From contig CANHQK010000013.1 in NCBI GenBank assembly GCA_947462765.1, forward strand, positions 1 to 46,919: a DNA stretch of 46,919 nt. The letters are read 5' to 3'. A model generated the notes under the pieces. That model made no database searches and had not been told where the DNA came from. It was given only the letters and a program-made list of their open reading frames with translations. Below are positions 26,411-33,783 of the stretch, piece after piece. The stretch comes from Bdellovibrionales bacterium. Lineage in GTDB: Bacteria > Bdellovibrionota > UBA1018 > CAIMNF01. How positions within the stretch are numbered: the stretch's first letter is position 1; each line of letters opens with the position of its first letter. Both the position numbers and the translations under genes were made by a program.

Positions 26411-26769
26411 ACCGGAAATGCGGACAAACCCTGATCGAACTCCAATGGGCACTCTTGCTGATTCTGCTTCCTTTGACAGGAGGGGCGATCCGGATGGGAT
26501 GGGTCGAGTTCACCCGGATCCGATGCGGGCTGCTTGCCTTCCGGTATGCCCGCGAGGAACTCCTCCTCACGGCATCGCCTGTGAACCGGGTGGAACCCTG
26601 CGGGCGCGGAATCGAGGAGCGGGTTCGACTCTTGCCGCTCGAACGACTCGATCGGACCGGGAGGGCTTCTCAATCCTGGGAGGACTCATTCTTCTCATGG
26701 CACTCAGCGGGGGAGTCGGACTCTGGATCTCCGCTCGACACCTCAGGGCCATCACGGAGCGACAAGTGA
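26407..26769 (+). CDS. TadE/prepilin-like protein, apparent CTG start
   Basis: The frame encodes NRKCGQTLIELQWALLLILL, a textbook prepilin N-terminus: Gly then Gln-Thr-Leu-Ile-Glu with Glu at +5 and a hydrophobic helix, as in TadE-like pseudopilins. No ATG, GTG or TTG opens this frame before the motif. The first sensible codon is CTG 26407-26409, which overlaps the Flp stop as CTGA, with GGAG 12 nt upstream. The helix is followed by a plausible globular part to about residue 75. The last 45 residues are Ser/Asp-rich and overlap the next frame, so the true C-terminus or a sequence indel is uncertain. Confidence 0.5.
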   Translation: MNRKCGQTLIELQWALLLILLPLTGGAIRMGWVEFTRIRCGLLAFRYAREELLLTASPVNRVEPCGRGIEERVRLLPLERLDRTGRASQSWEDSFFSWHSAGESDSGSPLDTSGPSRSDK

Positions 26770-27230
26770 ATTTCGACCGCTGCACCGGAATCGCCGTCCT
26801 CCGCATCCGTGCCTGGATCACCGCGCACGAGCGCTCCTGGAAGCGATTGGAGGCAGCAAGAAGGGTCACCCTCCCTTTGCTTCCCACCCCCGCCGGACCG
26901 GCCGCACTCGAGGCCCTTCGACTGCTCCTTTTGGCAGAGCGCGGAAACCAGGAGCGGATCCGTACAGAATGGATCCGAGAAACGTTGAGGTGGAATCTCC
27001 TGACCGGACTCGGGTGCCGCTTGCGTCGTCGGCCTGACCGGAGTGCCTTTCCAGAACATGACTTGAAATTGGTGGATCCGGATGTGGCCGGCCTTCTTTC
27101 GGGCCATCCGCTCGATGCCCCCGTTCCCCAGAATGAGTACCGGGTGGGAATCGCATCCCGGAACCAAAGATCATCCGCACTGACCCGGAGGGCTCCCGAT
27201 GAAACCTGGAAGGTCCGATGGATCCCCTGA
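26523..27230 (+). CDS. Pseudopilin-like protein, start unresolved
   Basis: In the third frame, SDREGFSILGGLILLMALSG (Gly codon at 26664) has the look of a prepilin cleavage site and helix, but without Glu at +5. It is followed by about 180 residues of helical, Arg/Leu-rich sequence (VLRIRAWITAHERSWKRLEA) and a Trp-Ile-Pro end. The start could be ATG 26523 (47-residue leader), CTG 26598 (22-residue basic leader) or ATG 26697 (no cleavage site). All overlap the preceding ORF. Either the leader is unusually long, initiation is non-canonical, or an indel separates the frames. The 3' end overlaps the next small gene by 32 nt. Confidence 0.5.
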   Translation: MRAACLPVCPRGTPPHGIACEPGGTLRARNRGAGSTLAARTTRSDREGFSILGGLILLMALSGGVGLWISARHLRAITERQVNFDRCTGIAVLRIRAWITAHERSWKRLEAARRVTLPLLPTPAGPAALEALRLLLLAERGNQERIRTEWIRETLRWNLLTGLGCRLRRRPDRSAFPEHDLKLVDPDVAGLLSGHPLDAPVPQNEYRVGIASRNQRSSALTRRAPDETWKVRWIP

Positions 27231-27378
27231 AAAGAGAAGGGGATCCGCATTATTGGAGGTGGCACTATGGGCCGGTCTGACCGTCTTCGTGCTGGTTCAC
27301 TGTGGCAAACGCTTTGCGCGTACTTTTCGCGGTTACCATCGCGCTATAGAACACCAGCGCTCGACCCTTCGCTACTGA
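27199..27378 (+). CDS. Prepilin-like small protein (59 residues)
   Basis: ATG 27199 follows GGAGGG by 6 nt. The product has a basic leader MKPGRSDGSPEKRRG, then SALLEVALWAGLTVFVLVH: Gly at -1, Glu at +5, and an uninterrupted hydrophobic helix, the class IV prepilin pattern. The tail is basic and aromatic (GKRFARTFRGYHRAI). It is the third prepilin-like motif in about 1 kb. It is clearly distinct from the Flp-like first gene and may be a minor pilin. Confidence 0.65.
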   Translation: MKPGRSDGSPEKRRGSALLEVALWAGLTVFVLVHCGKRFARTFRGYHRAIEHQRSTLRY

Positions 27379-27383
27379 GGCAG

Positions 27384-27806
27384 GTGCGAGCCCTCCTCGG
27401 ACTGCTCGCCGGATTTTTGCTCGTCGCACTCGCCCACGAGCGCTCCGCCAGGGTGGGAGCCCGGCGCTTCCACGAGGAACACCTCTTGCCCGGTGAGGCA
27501 TGGAGCGCCATCCTGGCGGCCCGTGGCTTCAAGCCCCTCATCCTCCACCGTAGCGCTCCTGGTGACGGAAAGGTCCGGATCTCCCACGATGCCCGAATCA
27601 TCGAATTCCCGGGAGGCATCCCAGGTCTCCCGACCGGGGTTCACGTCCGGGGGGTCCCCGATCCCAAACCGGATTGGATCGAATTGAGCCCTGGAATCGA
27701 GGGTTTCGAGTCGTGGATCCGCAATCTGGACGCCCACCCGCTTCCGGCCCCAAGAGTGCCCGGACTCAAGGTCAATTCCATTGACCCCAAGGAGTTCCGC
27801 TATTAG
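27384..27806 (+). CDS. Small membrane-anchored protein of the pilin cluster
   Basis: Start uncertain: GTG 27384 gives MRALLGLLAGFLLVALAHER, a signal anchor. CTG 27375 overlaps the previous TGA as CTGA, a second instance of that layout. The rest (about 115 residues) is beta/loop-like with many Pro, Gly, Arg and His (HDARIIEFPGGIPGLPTG, WIELSPGIEG) and no recognised domain. It is probably periplasmic. Its TAG stop lies inside the -10 region of the PfkB promoter. Confidence 0.6.
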   Translation: MRALLGLLAGFLLVALAHERSARVGARRFHEEHLLPGEAWSAILAARGFKPLILHRSAPGDGKVRISHDARIIEFPGGIPGLPTGVHVRGVPDPKPDWIELSPGIEGFESWIRNLDAHPLPAPRVPGLKVNSIDPKEFRY

Positions 27807-27809
27807 AAT
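27781..27809 (+). promoter_or_regulatory. PfkB gene promoter, predicted leaderless
   Basis: TTGACC (27781-27786), a 17-nt spacer, TAGAAT (27804-27809), then CCCGCCC and ATG 27817. Both boxes lie inside the last codons of the preceding gene. No Shine-Dalgarno. Confidence 0.7.
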
Positions 27810-27816
27810 CCCGCCC

Positions 27817-28767
27817 ATGCACACCACTCCCTCCCGTCCGATCCTGACTGTCGGTTCCATGGCCTTCGACTCCGTACGCACCCCTGCCGGAAAGGCGGAT
27901 CATGTCCTCGGCGGGTCTGTGAATTACTTCTCCCTGGCAGCCTCCCTGTTCACGCCGATCAAGATCGTGGCCGTGGTCGGAGACGATTTTCCGAAAGAGC
28001 ACCTCGGATTCCTGAAAGAGCGCAATGTGGATGTCACCGGTGTGCAAGTCGCGGCCGGCAAGACCTTTCACTGGGTCGGCGAATACGACACCAACCTGAA
28101 CGAAGCCAAGACCCTGGCCACCGCGTTGAATGTGTTCGAGCACTTCGATCCGAAGCTTCCCGAAACCCACACGGATTGCCCGGTGGTCTTTCTGGCCAAC
28201 ATCGATCCCGTGCTCCAATTGCAGGTCCTGAACCAGGTTCGTAGCCATGAGTTCGTGGCCTGCGACTCGATGAACTTCTGGATCACCGGAAAGCCTGCGG
28301 AACTCAAAGAAACCCTGAAACAAGTCGACCTCCTGTGCATCAACGAAAAAGAAGCCTTCTTGCTGTCTGACGAGAAAAGCCTTGAAAAGGCCGCTCGGAA
28401 GATCCAGTCCATGGGTCCTTCGAACATCATCATCAAACGTGGTGAGTACGGCTCGGCCCTCTTCACCCCGACCGGCACCTTCCTGGCACCTGCATTCCTG
28501 GTCGACGAAGTCATCGATCCAACCGGAGCCGGAGACAGCTTCGCCGGAGCGGTCATGGGTTACCTGGCCGAAGCCGGAGCCAACCGCGCGATGATGAAGA
28601 ACGATCCTCAAGCCTGGGATCAGTTGCTCCGTCGATCCGTTGTGTACGGCACCGTGATGGCGAGCTTCACCATCCAGGACTTCAGCATCGGTCGCCTGAA
28701 AACCCTCTCCCGCGAGGATCTGATGCACCGGAGAGAGAAATTCATGAGAATGATGAGCGTCGGATGA
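27817..28767 (+). CDS. PfkB-family sugar/nucleoside kinase
   Basis: The 316-residue ribokinase-fold enzyme begins at MHTTPSRPILTVGSMAFDSV. PfkB signatures are present: the N-terminal GGSVNYFSLAAS glycine motif and the C-terminal DPTGAGDSFAGAVMG with the catalytic Asp and anion hole; CINEKEAFLLS is the usual mid motif. The substrate (adenosine, ribose, fructose phosphate or another alcohol) is not decidable. The gene is followed 7 nt later by a metallophosphoesterase, suggesting co-transcription. Confidence 0.88.
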   Translation: MHTTPSRPILTVGSMAFDSVRTPAGKADHVLGGSVNYFSLAASLFTPIKIVAVVGDDFPKEHLGFLKERNVDVTGVQVAAGKTFHWVGEYDTNLNEAKTLATALNVFEHFDPKLPETHTDCPVVFLANIDPVLQLQVLNQVRSHEFVACDSMNFWITGKPAELKETLKQVDLLCINEKEAFLLSDEKSLEKAARKIQSMGPSNIIIKRGEYGSALFTPTGTFLAPAFLVDEVIDPTGAGDSFAGAVMGYLAEAGANRAMMKNDPQAWDQLLRRSVVYGTVMASFTIQDFSIGRLKTLSREDLMHRREKFMRMMSVG

Positions 28768-28774
28768 TCCGGAG

Positions 28775-29956
28775 ATGAGTCACGCGAACCTGATTCGATT
28801 CGCACTCTTCTTCACCACCATCTCGTTCCTCGTTTGCTGGCTCACCTACCGCCTGCTCAGAAGGCGACTCGGACTGACTCCTTCCGGAAATCGCAGGATG
28901 CTGGTCTTCTTCATGGCCTCAGCGGGTCTGATGACCCTGGGCCCGTTTTTGTATCGCATACTCGAGGCCCCGGCCGGATCGCTGCCTGATCTGGTGCTCC
29001 AATGGACCCAATTCAGCCTCCTCGGTTGGGTCGGATCGATCTTCATTGTTTTCTTTTTCGCAGAACTCTTCCAGCTCACCTCGAAGACCTTCGATCCGCA
29101 GAAGAGGATCTTCCTGACCGAAGGCGTGGGTCGGACCCTCCTGGCCGGAACGACCCTGACTTCGGTCGCTGGATTTTTCGAGGCGACGGCCGGTGCGGAT
29201 GTGGTGAGGGTCCCCGTCACTCTGGACCGCCTTCCCCCCGCTTTCGAGGGTCTCAAAATTGTGCAGATCTCGGATGTGCACGTCGGGCCGCTCATCCACA
29301 AGGGCTATCTCGACCGTGTCGTGGATCAGGTCCTGGCGGAAAAACCCGATTTGATCGCGATCACAGGCGATCTCGTGGACGGCAGCGTGAACCAACTTCG
29401 CGAACAGATCGCTCCCTTGGCCCGCCTGAAAGCGCCGGAAGGCGTTTACTTCTGTACCGGGAACCATGAGTACTACTCCGGCGTCCATGATTGGATCGCG
29501 CACTTGAGTACGATGGGTATCACCGTACTCGGAAACTCAAACCGCATCCTGCGTCGACCGGGCAAGAACGGAGAAGAGCGCCTCCTGCTCGCCGGCGTGT
29601 TCGATCACCAAGCAGCCCGTTTCGAGCCCCAGCATGCCACCGATGCAGCAAAGGCTGCCGCCTGCTCAGAAGACGTCGCCTGCAAGATCCTGCTCGCGCA
29701 CAATCCCTTCAGCATCGAGGGTGCTTGCAAATCAGGGTTCGACCTTCAACTCTCGGGACACACGCATGCAGGACAGTTCTATCCTTACTCGTTCATTGTG
29801 AAGGTCGTACTCAAGTACTCCGAGGGACTGTACCGGGTGAACGAAAAAACCCAACTCTACGTGAACCGGGGTACAGGATTCTGGGGACCTCCGAACCGCT
29901 TCGGCAAGCGGGCCGAAATCACCACACTCACCCTGAACCGGAACTTCACGGGCTGA
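28775..29956 (+). CDS. Membrane-bound metallophosphoesterase (YkuE-like)
   Basis: The 393-residue protein has four N-terminal membrane helices (to about residue 125), then a calcineurin-like phosphoesterase domain with all five metal motifs: QISDVHVGP (D-x-H), AITGDLVDG (GD), CTGNHEYYSG (GNHE), LLAHNPF (H) and LSGHTHAGQFYP (GHTH). YkuE-like members hydrolyse UDP-sugar or lipid pyrophosphates such as UDP-2,3-diacylglucosamine. The substrate here is unknown. It overlaps the convergent AAA-associated gene by 11 nt. Confidence 0.9.
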   Translation: MSHANLIRFALFFTTISFLVCWLTYRLLRRRLGLTPSGNRRMLVFFMASAGLMTLGPFLYRILEAPAGSLPDLVLQWTQFSLLGWVGSIFIVFFFAELFQLTSKTFDPQKRIFLTEGVGRTLLAGTTLTSVAGFFEATAGADVVRVPVTLDRLPPAFEGLKIVQISDVHVGPLIHKGYLDRVVDQVLAEKPDLIAITGDLVDGSVNQLREQIAPLARLKAPEGVYFCTGNHEYYSGVHDWIAHLSTMGITVLGNSNRILRRPGKNGEERLLLAGVFDHQAARFEPQHATDAAKAAACSEDVACKILLAHNPFSIEGACKSGFDLQLSGHTHAGQFYPYSFIVKVVLKYSEGLYRVNEKTQLYVNRGTGFWGPPNRFGKRAEITTLTLNRNFTG

Positions 29957-30422
29957 GATAGAAAGTCTGGGTGTCGTCATTATAGCCGAACATCTCGGCA
30001 TATCGGCCCCAGCTCACCACGGTTCCGAAGGACGACTCAGCGTCCTCGTTCGGAAGAAGCTCGGCCAGTTTTTCGAGCATTTCCTCGCGGCTCACCTCGG
30101 TCTCTTCTTCCCGTGACAGATACTCCTTCACCATCTTGAAGAGAGGGATCTCGGCCAACTTGTCCCGGATCAGATCCTTGCGGTCCGTGATCGAGGCGTC
30201 GACCACCTGATTGCCGAAAGGCTCCACCACCACATCTCCCCCGGGAGTGTGTACGAGACCCAGCATTTCCGCTGCGCGAATGACCGTCAGGGTTTCTCCA
30301 AGCTCCATGGAAAGCTCGGCGGCAAGTTTGTAGATATCCTCACGTCCGCCTTTTCCGGCGAGCAATTCGACAAGTCCGAGGATCTGGCTGATTCCTATTT
30401 CGGGGAGGGCTGCGGGTTTCAT
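29946..30422 (-). CDS. AAA-associated domain protein of an ABC importer
   Basis: The 158-residue protein resembles the AAA-associated C-terminal region that is normally fused to NrtC/TauB-type ABC ATPases (about 10-150). Here it is a separate gene with its own AAAGGA, 39 nt after the ATPase stop. It has two winged-helix-like halves (ILGLVELLAGKGGREDIYKLA and EMLEKLAELLPNEDAESSF). In fused homologues the domain is thought to regulate the ATPase. A split version suggests a subunit that may dock onto the transporter conditionally. Confidence 0.72.
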   Translation of the reverse strand: MKPAALPEIGISQILGLVELLAGKGGREDIYKLAAELSMELGETLTVIRAAEMLGLVHTPGGDVVVEPFGNQVVDASITDRKDLIRDKLAEIPLFKMVKEYLSREEETEVSREEMLEKLAELLPNEDAESSFGTVVSWGRYAEMFGYNDDTQTFYLSP

Positions 30423-30461
30423 GAATACAGGTTCCTTTTTACGCTGTTTGTTCCGATTCTG

Positions 30462-31214
30462 TTAAGCAAGAAGTGAGAAGACCCGGTCCACATACTCCAC
30501 AAAGTGCGGATCACGCTTCCGACGTGGACGCGGCAGGTCAATCTTGAGTTCCCCGGCGATCCGGCCGGGACGGTTCGAGAGGATCAGGATCCGGTCCGAG
30601 AGCTCGATCGCCTCCTCGATATTGTGGGTCACCATGATCATGGTGTTCACGACATTGTCCCGGTCGCTCCAGATGTCGAGCAATTCGTTCCGGAGGTTGA
30701 TCGAAGTCAGCACATCGAGTGAGGAGAAGGGCTCATCCATCAGCAGTAGACTCGGCTCAACCGCCAAGGCTCGCGCCAATCCCACCCTCTGCTTCATCCC
30801 CCCCGACAACTCGCGGGGATAAGCCTCCTCATAACCCTCGAGCCCCACTTTCATCACGTAGTGACGAACCCGGTCCCGTCTGAGTTCAGGATCCTTGGTG
30901 CGGGCTTCGAGTCCGAGCTCGATATTCTGCGCCACCGTGAGCCAAGGAAGAAGCCCGAAGTTCTGGAAGACCATCGCGGTCTCGTAATTGATTCCGCGCC
31001 GCTCCCGTCCCTCGTACAAGATCGACCCTGACGAGGGCTGAAGAAGGCCGTTCATCATCCGGAGCAAGGTGCTTTTTCCGGCGCCTGAAGGACCGACAAT
31101 GGTGATGAACTCACCTTCCATCGCCTGGAAAGAGATATCCTCAAGAACGGTCACCTCGCCCTGGGGCAATAGAAACCGGCGTGAGACGTTTTTGAATTCG
31201 ATGAGCTGTTTCAT
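30462..31214 (-). CDS. ABC transporter ATPase (nitrate/sulfonate/taurine type)
   Basis: The ATG 31214 (1 nt after the permease stop) gives 250 residues. The longer frame upstream is permease DNA read in another frame. Walker A GPSGAGKST, signature LSGGMKQRVGLARAL, Walker B LLLMDEPFSSLD and H-loop VTHNIEEA are intact. The best family fit is NitT/TauT importers. It powers the large double permease upstream and is followed by the AAA-associated protein. Confidence 0.9.
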   Translation of the reverse strand: MKQLIEFKNVSRRFLLPQGEVTVLEDISFQAMEGEFITIVGPSGAGKSTLLRMMNGLLQPSSGSILYEGRERRGINYETAMVFQNFGLLPWLTVAQNIELGLEARTKDPELRRDRVRHYVMKVGLEGYEEAYPRELSGGMKQRVGLARALAVEPSLLLMDEPFSSLDVLTSINLRNELLDIWSDRDNVVNTMIMVTHNIEEAIELSDRILILSNRPGRIAGELKIDLPRPRRKRDPHFVEYVDRVFSLLA

Positions 31215-31215
31215 G

Positions 31216-32994
31216 TCAGAATCTGAACCTCTCAAGATTTCGCTGATAAAGCGGTTGCCAGACCAACAGATTGACGAACAGGATCCACGCCACCATGACG
31301 AGGATGCACAAGGTGATCGCGCGCCCGTCACCGAGTTCATAAACGGCGGTCGACAGCAGCGCTCCGAGACCCTTCACTTTCAGCACCTCGTTCTTCACGG
31401 TCATGTATTCCGAAACCACCAGCGCGTTCCACCCGCCTCCCCAGGCCGTGATGGCTCCGGTGATGAGGGCGGGCCGGATGGCAGGGAACACGAGCTTCCG
31501 GAATGTCGCAAAGGGAGACAAGCCGTATGATCGCGTCGCATCCACCAGGTCGGAAGGAATCGTCGAGGCTCCACCAATGGCATTGAAGAGGACATACCAT
31601 TGGATCCCAAAGGTGAGGAGGACAAGAGTGGCGAAATCCATTCCACCTCCGAATTTCCGAACTCCGATGAGCACGATCAAGGGAAAGAGAGCGGTCGCCG
31701 GAATCGAGGCTCCGAGTTGGGCGACCGTGGTCAAAGCATGACGGATTTTCGGCCGGTTCCAGGTGAGGTACACCAAAGGCAGGATCCACATGAATGAAAT
31801 CATCAGTGCGGTGAGAATCCTGGCTGTCGAGTAAACGAGGCCGAGCGGAAGATCGCGGATCACCGGTGGGAGTGGCCCCTTGAACCAGTTCCAGATGTAA
31901 AAGCAACCGAACACCACCAGGAACCCGAGGGCAAAATATCCGATCGCCACCCGCGCCTTCTTGGTCTGCTCAATCACCGGCTCGATGGGTTTCGTAATCC
32001 CCTGAAACGCCCGCGACACAAGATAAGCTGGCAAATCCCAGAAGAGCGGAAACACGATCTCCTTCAGCAACCAGCGGGCCGGAAGCGTGAAAGTGTTCAG
32101 AATCTGAAGCAATGGCTCCGTCAGGAACTCGAAACGCGAGGCGATCGTCTTCGGCAAACGCAAGAAGATCCCCACATCCTCCTCATCCTGGTTCGCGGTG
32201 GCATCCTGCCTGAAGCGCTCGGACCAGATCATCAGGGGCTTCCAGATCATCACATCAAGAATCAGGATCATCGTGGCCAACGAAGCGAGTCCCCAAAGCA
32301 CGAGCCCGATCCGCTCTTCTTCGGCAGCCCTCGCCAGAAAGCTCCCGATTCCGGGCAGGTTGTACTGCACGGGCCCGATCGCGATGATCTCGCAGGCGAC
32401 CAGAAAGAACCATCCGTTCGACCACGAGAGGATCGAGTTGTACACCACCCGTGGAATCGCCGCCGGCAAATAAAGCCGGAAAAAGCGCTGGCTCTGACTC
32501 AGACCGAAAGCCCGAACCGCCTCGTCGTTCTCCCCCGGAATGGCCTTCAGGGACTCATAGACCGCGAAAGCGAGATTCCATGCTTGAGAAGTGAAAATGA
32601 GAAAAACCGCCGAGAGCTCGACTCCGATGCGATGTCCCCGGGTGATCCCGATGAAAAAACTGATCGCGGCCGGAAAGAATCCGACCACGGGCACTGACTG
32701 CAGGATGTCGATCAAAGGCAGGATGAAGCGACTCCCCGAGCGGGTGCGTGCGGCAAGAATTCCGAAAATGAAGGCAAAAACGAGCGAGCCGGCATAGGCC
32801 AGCGTCATCCGCATGAAAGAGAGAAACAAGGCTCCCGGAAGGTCCGGCAGGTAGACCGTTTCGGCACGGAGCTCGGAAAGACGCACCCCACCCCGGTAGA
32901 TCCCGATCATCGCGATGATCAACCCGACGAAGAGCAACAAATAGATGACGCTGGATTTCGTTTTCTCCAGAATCGCGCGGGGAAGCAGTGCCAT
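31216..32994 (-). CDS. ABC importer permease with two fused transmembrane domains
   Basis: The 592-residue protein contains two binding-protein-dependent permease domains in tandem. Each has an EAA-type cytoplasmic loop (NDEAVRAFGLSQSQRFFRLY in the first, DLVDATRSYGLSPF in the second), separated by a linker (about 265-365). Single-chain double permeases of the NitT/TauT type are known. No solute-binding protein is encoded in the operon or window, so the substrate is unknown. Its start lies 29 bp from the divergent gene at 33024. Confidence 0.88.
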   Translation of the reverse strand: MALLPRAILEKTKSSVIYLLLFVGLIIAMIGIYRGGVRLSELRAETVYLPDLPGALFLSFMRMTLAYAGSLVFAFIFGILAARTRSGSRFILPLIDILQSVPVVGFFPAAISFFIGITRGHRIGVELSAVFLIFTSQAWNLAFAVYESLKAIPGENDEAVRAFGLSQSQRFFRLYLPAAIPRVVYNSILSWSNGWFFLVACEIIAIGPVQYNLPGIGSFLARAAEEERIGLVLWGLASLATMILILDVMIWKPLMIWSERFRQDATANQDEEDVGIFLRLPKTIASRFEFLTEPLLQILNTFTLPARWLLKEIVFPLFWDLPAYLVSRAFQGITKPIEPVIEQTKKARVAIGYFALGFLVVFGCFYIWNWFKGPLPPVIRDLPLGLVYSTARILTALMISFMWILPLVYLTWNRPKIRHALTTVAQLGASIPATALFPLIVLIGVRKFGGGMDFATLVLLTFGIQWYVLFNAIGGASTIPSDLVDATRSYGLSPFATFRKLVFPAIRPALITGAITAWGGGWNALVVSEYMTVKNEVLKVKGLGALLSTAVYELGDGRAITLCILVMVAWILFVNLLVWQPLYQRNLERFRF

Positions 32995-33007
32995 GGCTAC
33001 TCTTTAT

Positions 33008-33016
33008 TGATACGCT
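33008..33016 (+). promoter_or_regulatory. Extended -10 in a 29-bp divergent intergenic region
   Basis: TGATACGCT (33008-33016) ends 7 nt before ATG 33024. The opposite strand of the same bases reads TATCAA, a possible -10 for the permease operon, so the two promoters would overlap. Confidence 0.45.
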
Positions 33017-33023
33017 AAAGGGT

Positions 33024-33743
33024 ATGAAGTTGCACTTCATTTCCATGTTACTCGCCCTCCTTCTGCCCGATGTTTCGGCAACCAGTTTCCATGCGGAGTC
33101 GATCGAGAGTTTCGCCTCAAAAGCGGTTCACATCGTCCGCGGCACCGTCAGAAGCCAACGGGTCGAAAAAGTGACCGCTCCAAACGGGGACATCACCCTC
33201 TACACCTACGCCCTGGTCGAGGTGAAGGAACCCCTGAAAGGCGGAATTCGGCAAAGCGAGATCCGAATCAGAAAAATCGGTGGTGAGTCCGATGGCTATC
33301 GCCATGTGATTCCGGGTTCTCCGGAGTTCAAGGAAAACGAGGAAACGGTTCTGTTTCTGACCGGGGAGCAAGAAGACGGCTCATACGAGATCGAAAGCTT
33401 GGAAATGGGCAAGTTCGGAATTCGCATACAAGACGGTGCCGAGGTCTTGACCGGTGGCATGTTGCAGTTTTCGCAGGATCCGAAGAAGCCGGGCAAGCCT
33501 TTCACATTGGAAGACCTCAAGAAGTCTCTGAGGATTCCGGTACCGACCGCACCCGTAGCCGTAGCGGAAAAACAATCGGGCCTCGCACCGGCACCCGAAA
33601 CCTCTCCCACCCCTGGAGTTTCTCCTGACCCCCGCCCCGCTCCGGCTGAAACCGAATCCGGAGCCGGACTTGTCAAAGTCATCGGCATCGGATCGCTGTT
33701 GATTCTCGGATTCTTGGCGTTCCGTTTTCGACGCAAGCACTGA
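33024..33743 (+). CDS. Secreted protein with Pro-rich stalk and C-terminal anchor
   Basis: The 239-residue protein starts with a signal peptide ending near VSA and an N-terminal beta-rich domain (about 20-150: KAVHIVRGTVRSQ, YTYALVEVKEPLKGG, EETVLFLTGEQ), like domains seen in some delta-type secreted proteins. A Pro/Ala/Glu-rich stalk (about 170-210) follows, then a membrane helix (IGIGSLLILGFLAF) and a basic RFRRKH end. The helix plus arginines resembles C-terminal sorting signals of the Myxo-CTERM/GlyGly-CTERM sort, but no diagnostic motif is seen. Function unknown. Confidence 0.65.
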   Translation: MKLHFISMLLALLLPDVSATSFHAESIESFASKAVHIVRGTVRSQRVEKVTAPNGDITLYTYALVEVKEPLKGGIRQSEIRIRKIGGESDGYRHVIPGSPEFKENEETVLFLTGEQEDGSYEIESLEMGKFGIRIQDGAEVLTGGMLQFSQDPKKPGKPFTLEDLKKSLRIPVPTAPVAVAEKQSGLAPAPETSPTPGVSPDPRPAPAETESGAGLVKVIGIGSLLILGFLAFRFRRKH

Positions 33744-33745
33744 GG

Positions 33746-33774
33746 TTGTCATCGGGGATGGCTCGCGCTACACT
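33746..33774 (+). promoter_or_regulatory. Promoter of the AMIN-like gene, predicted near-leaderless
   Basis: TTGTCA (33746-33751), a 17-nt spacer, TACACT (33769-33774), ending 9 nt before ATG 33784. The predicted leader is about 3 nt. Confidence 0.65.
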
Positions 33775-33783
33775 GCATTCAAG

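Noticed and set aside
27267-27383. Long upstream start for the last pilin-cluster gene
   Set aside because: ATG 27267 overlaps the coding part of the 59-residue prepilin-like gene and yields a non-signal N-terminus; a start near the GTG at 27384 gives a proper anchor.
31215-31340. N-terminal extension of the ABC ATPase
   Set aside because: The extra residues are permease DNA in another frame; ATG 31214 follows directly after the permease stop.
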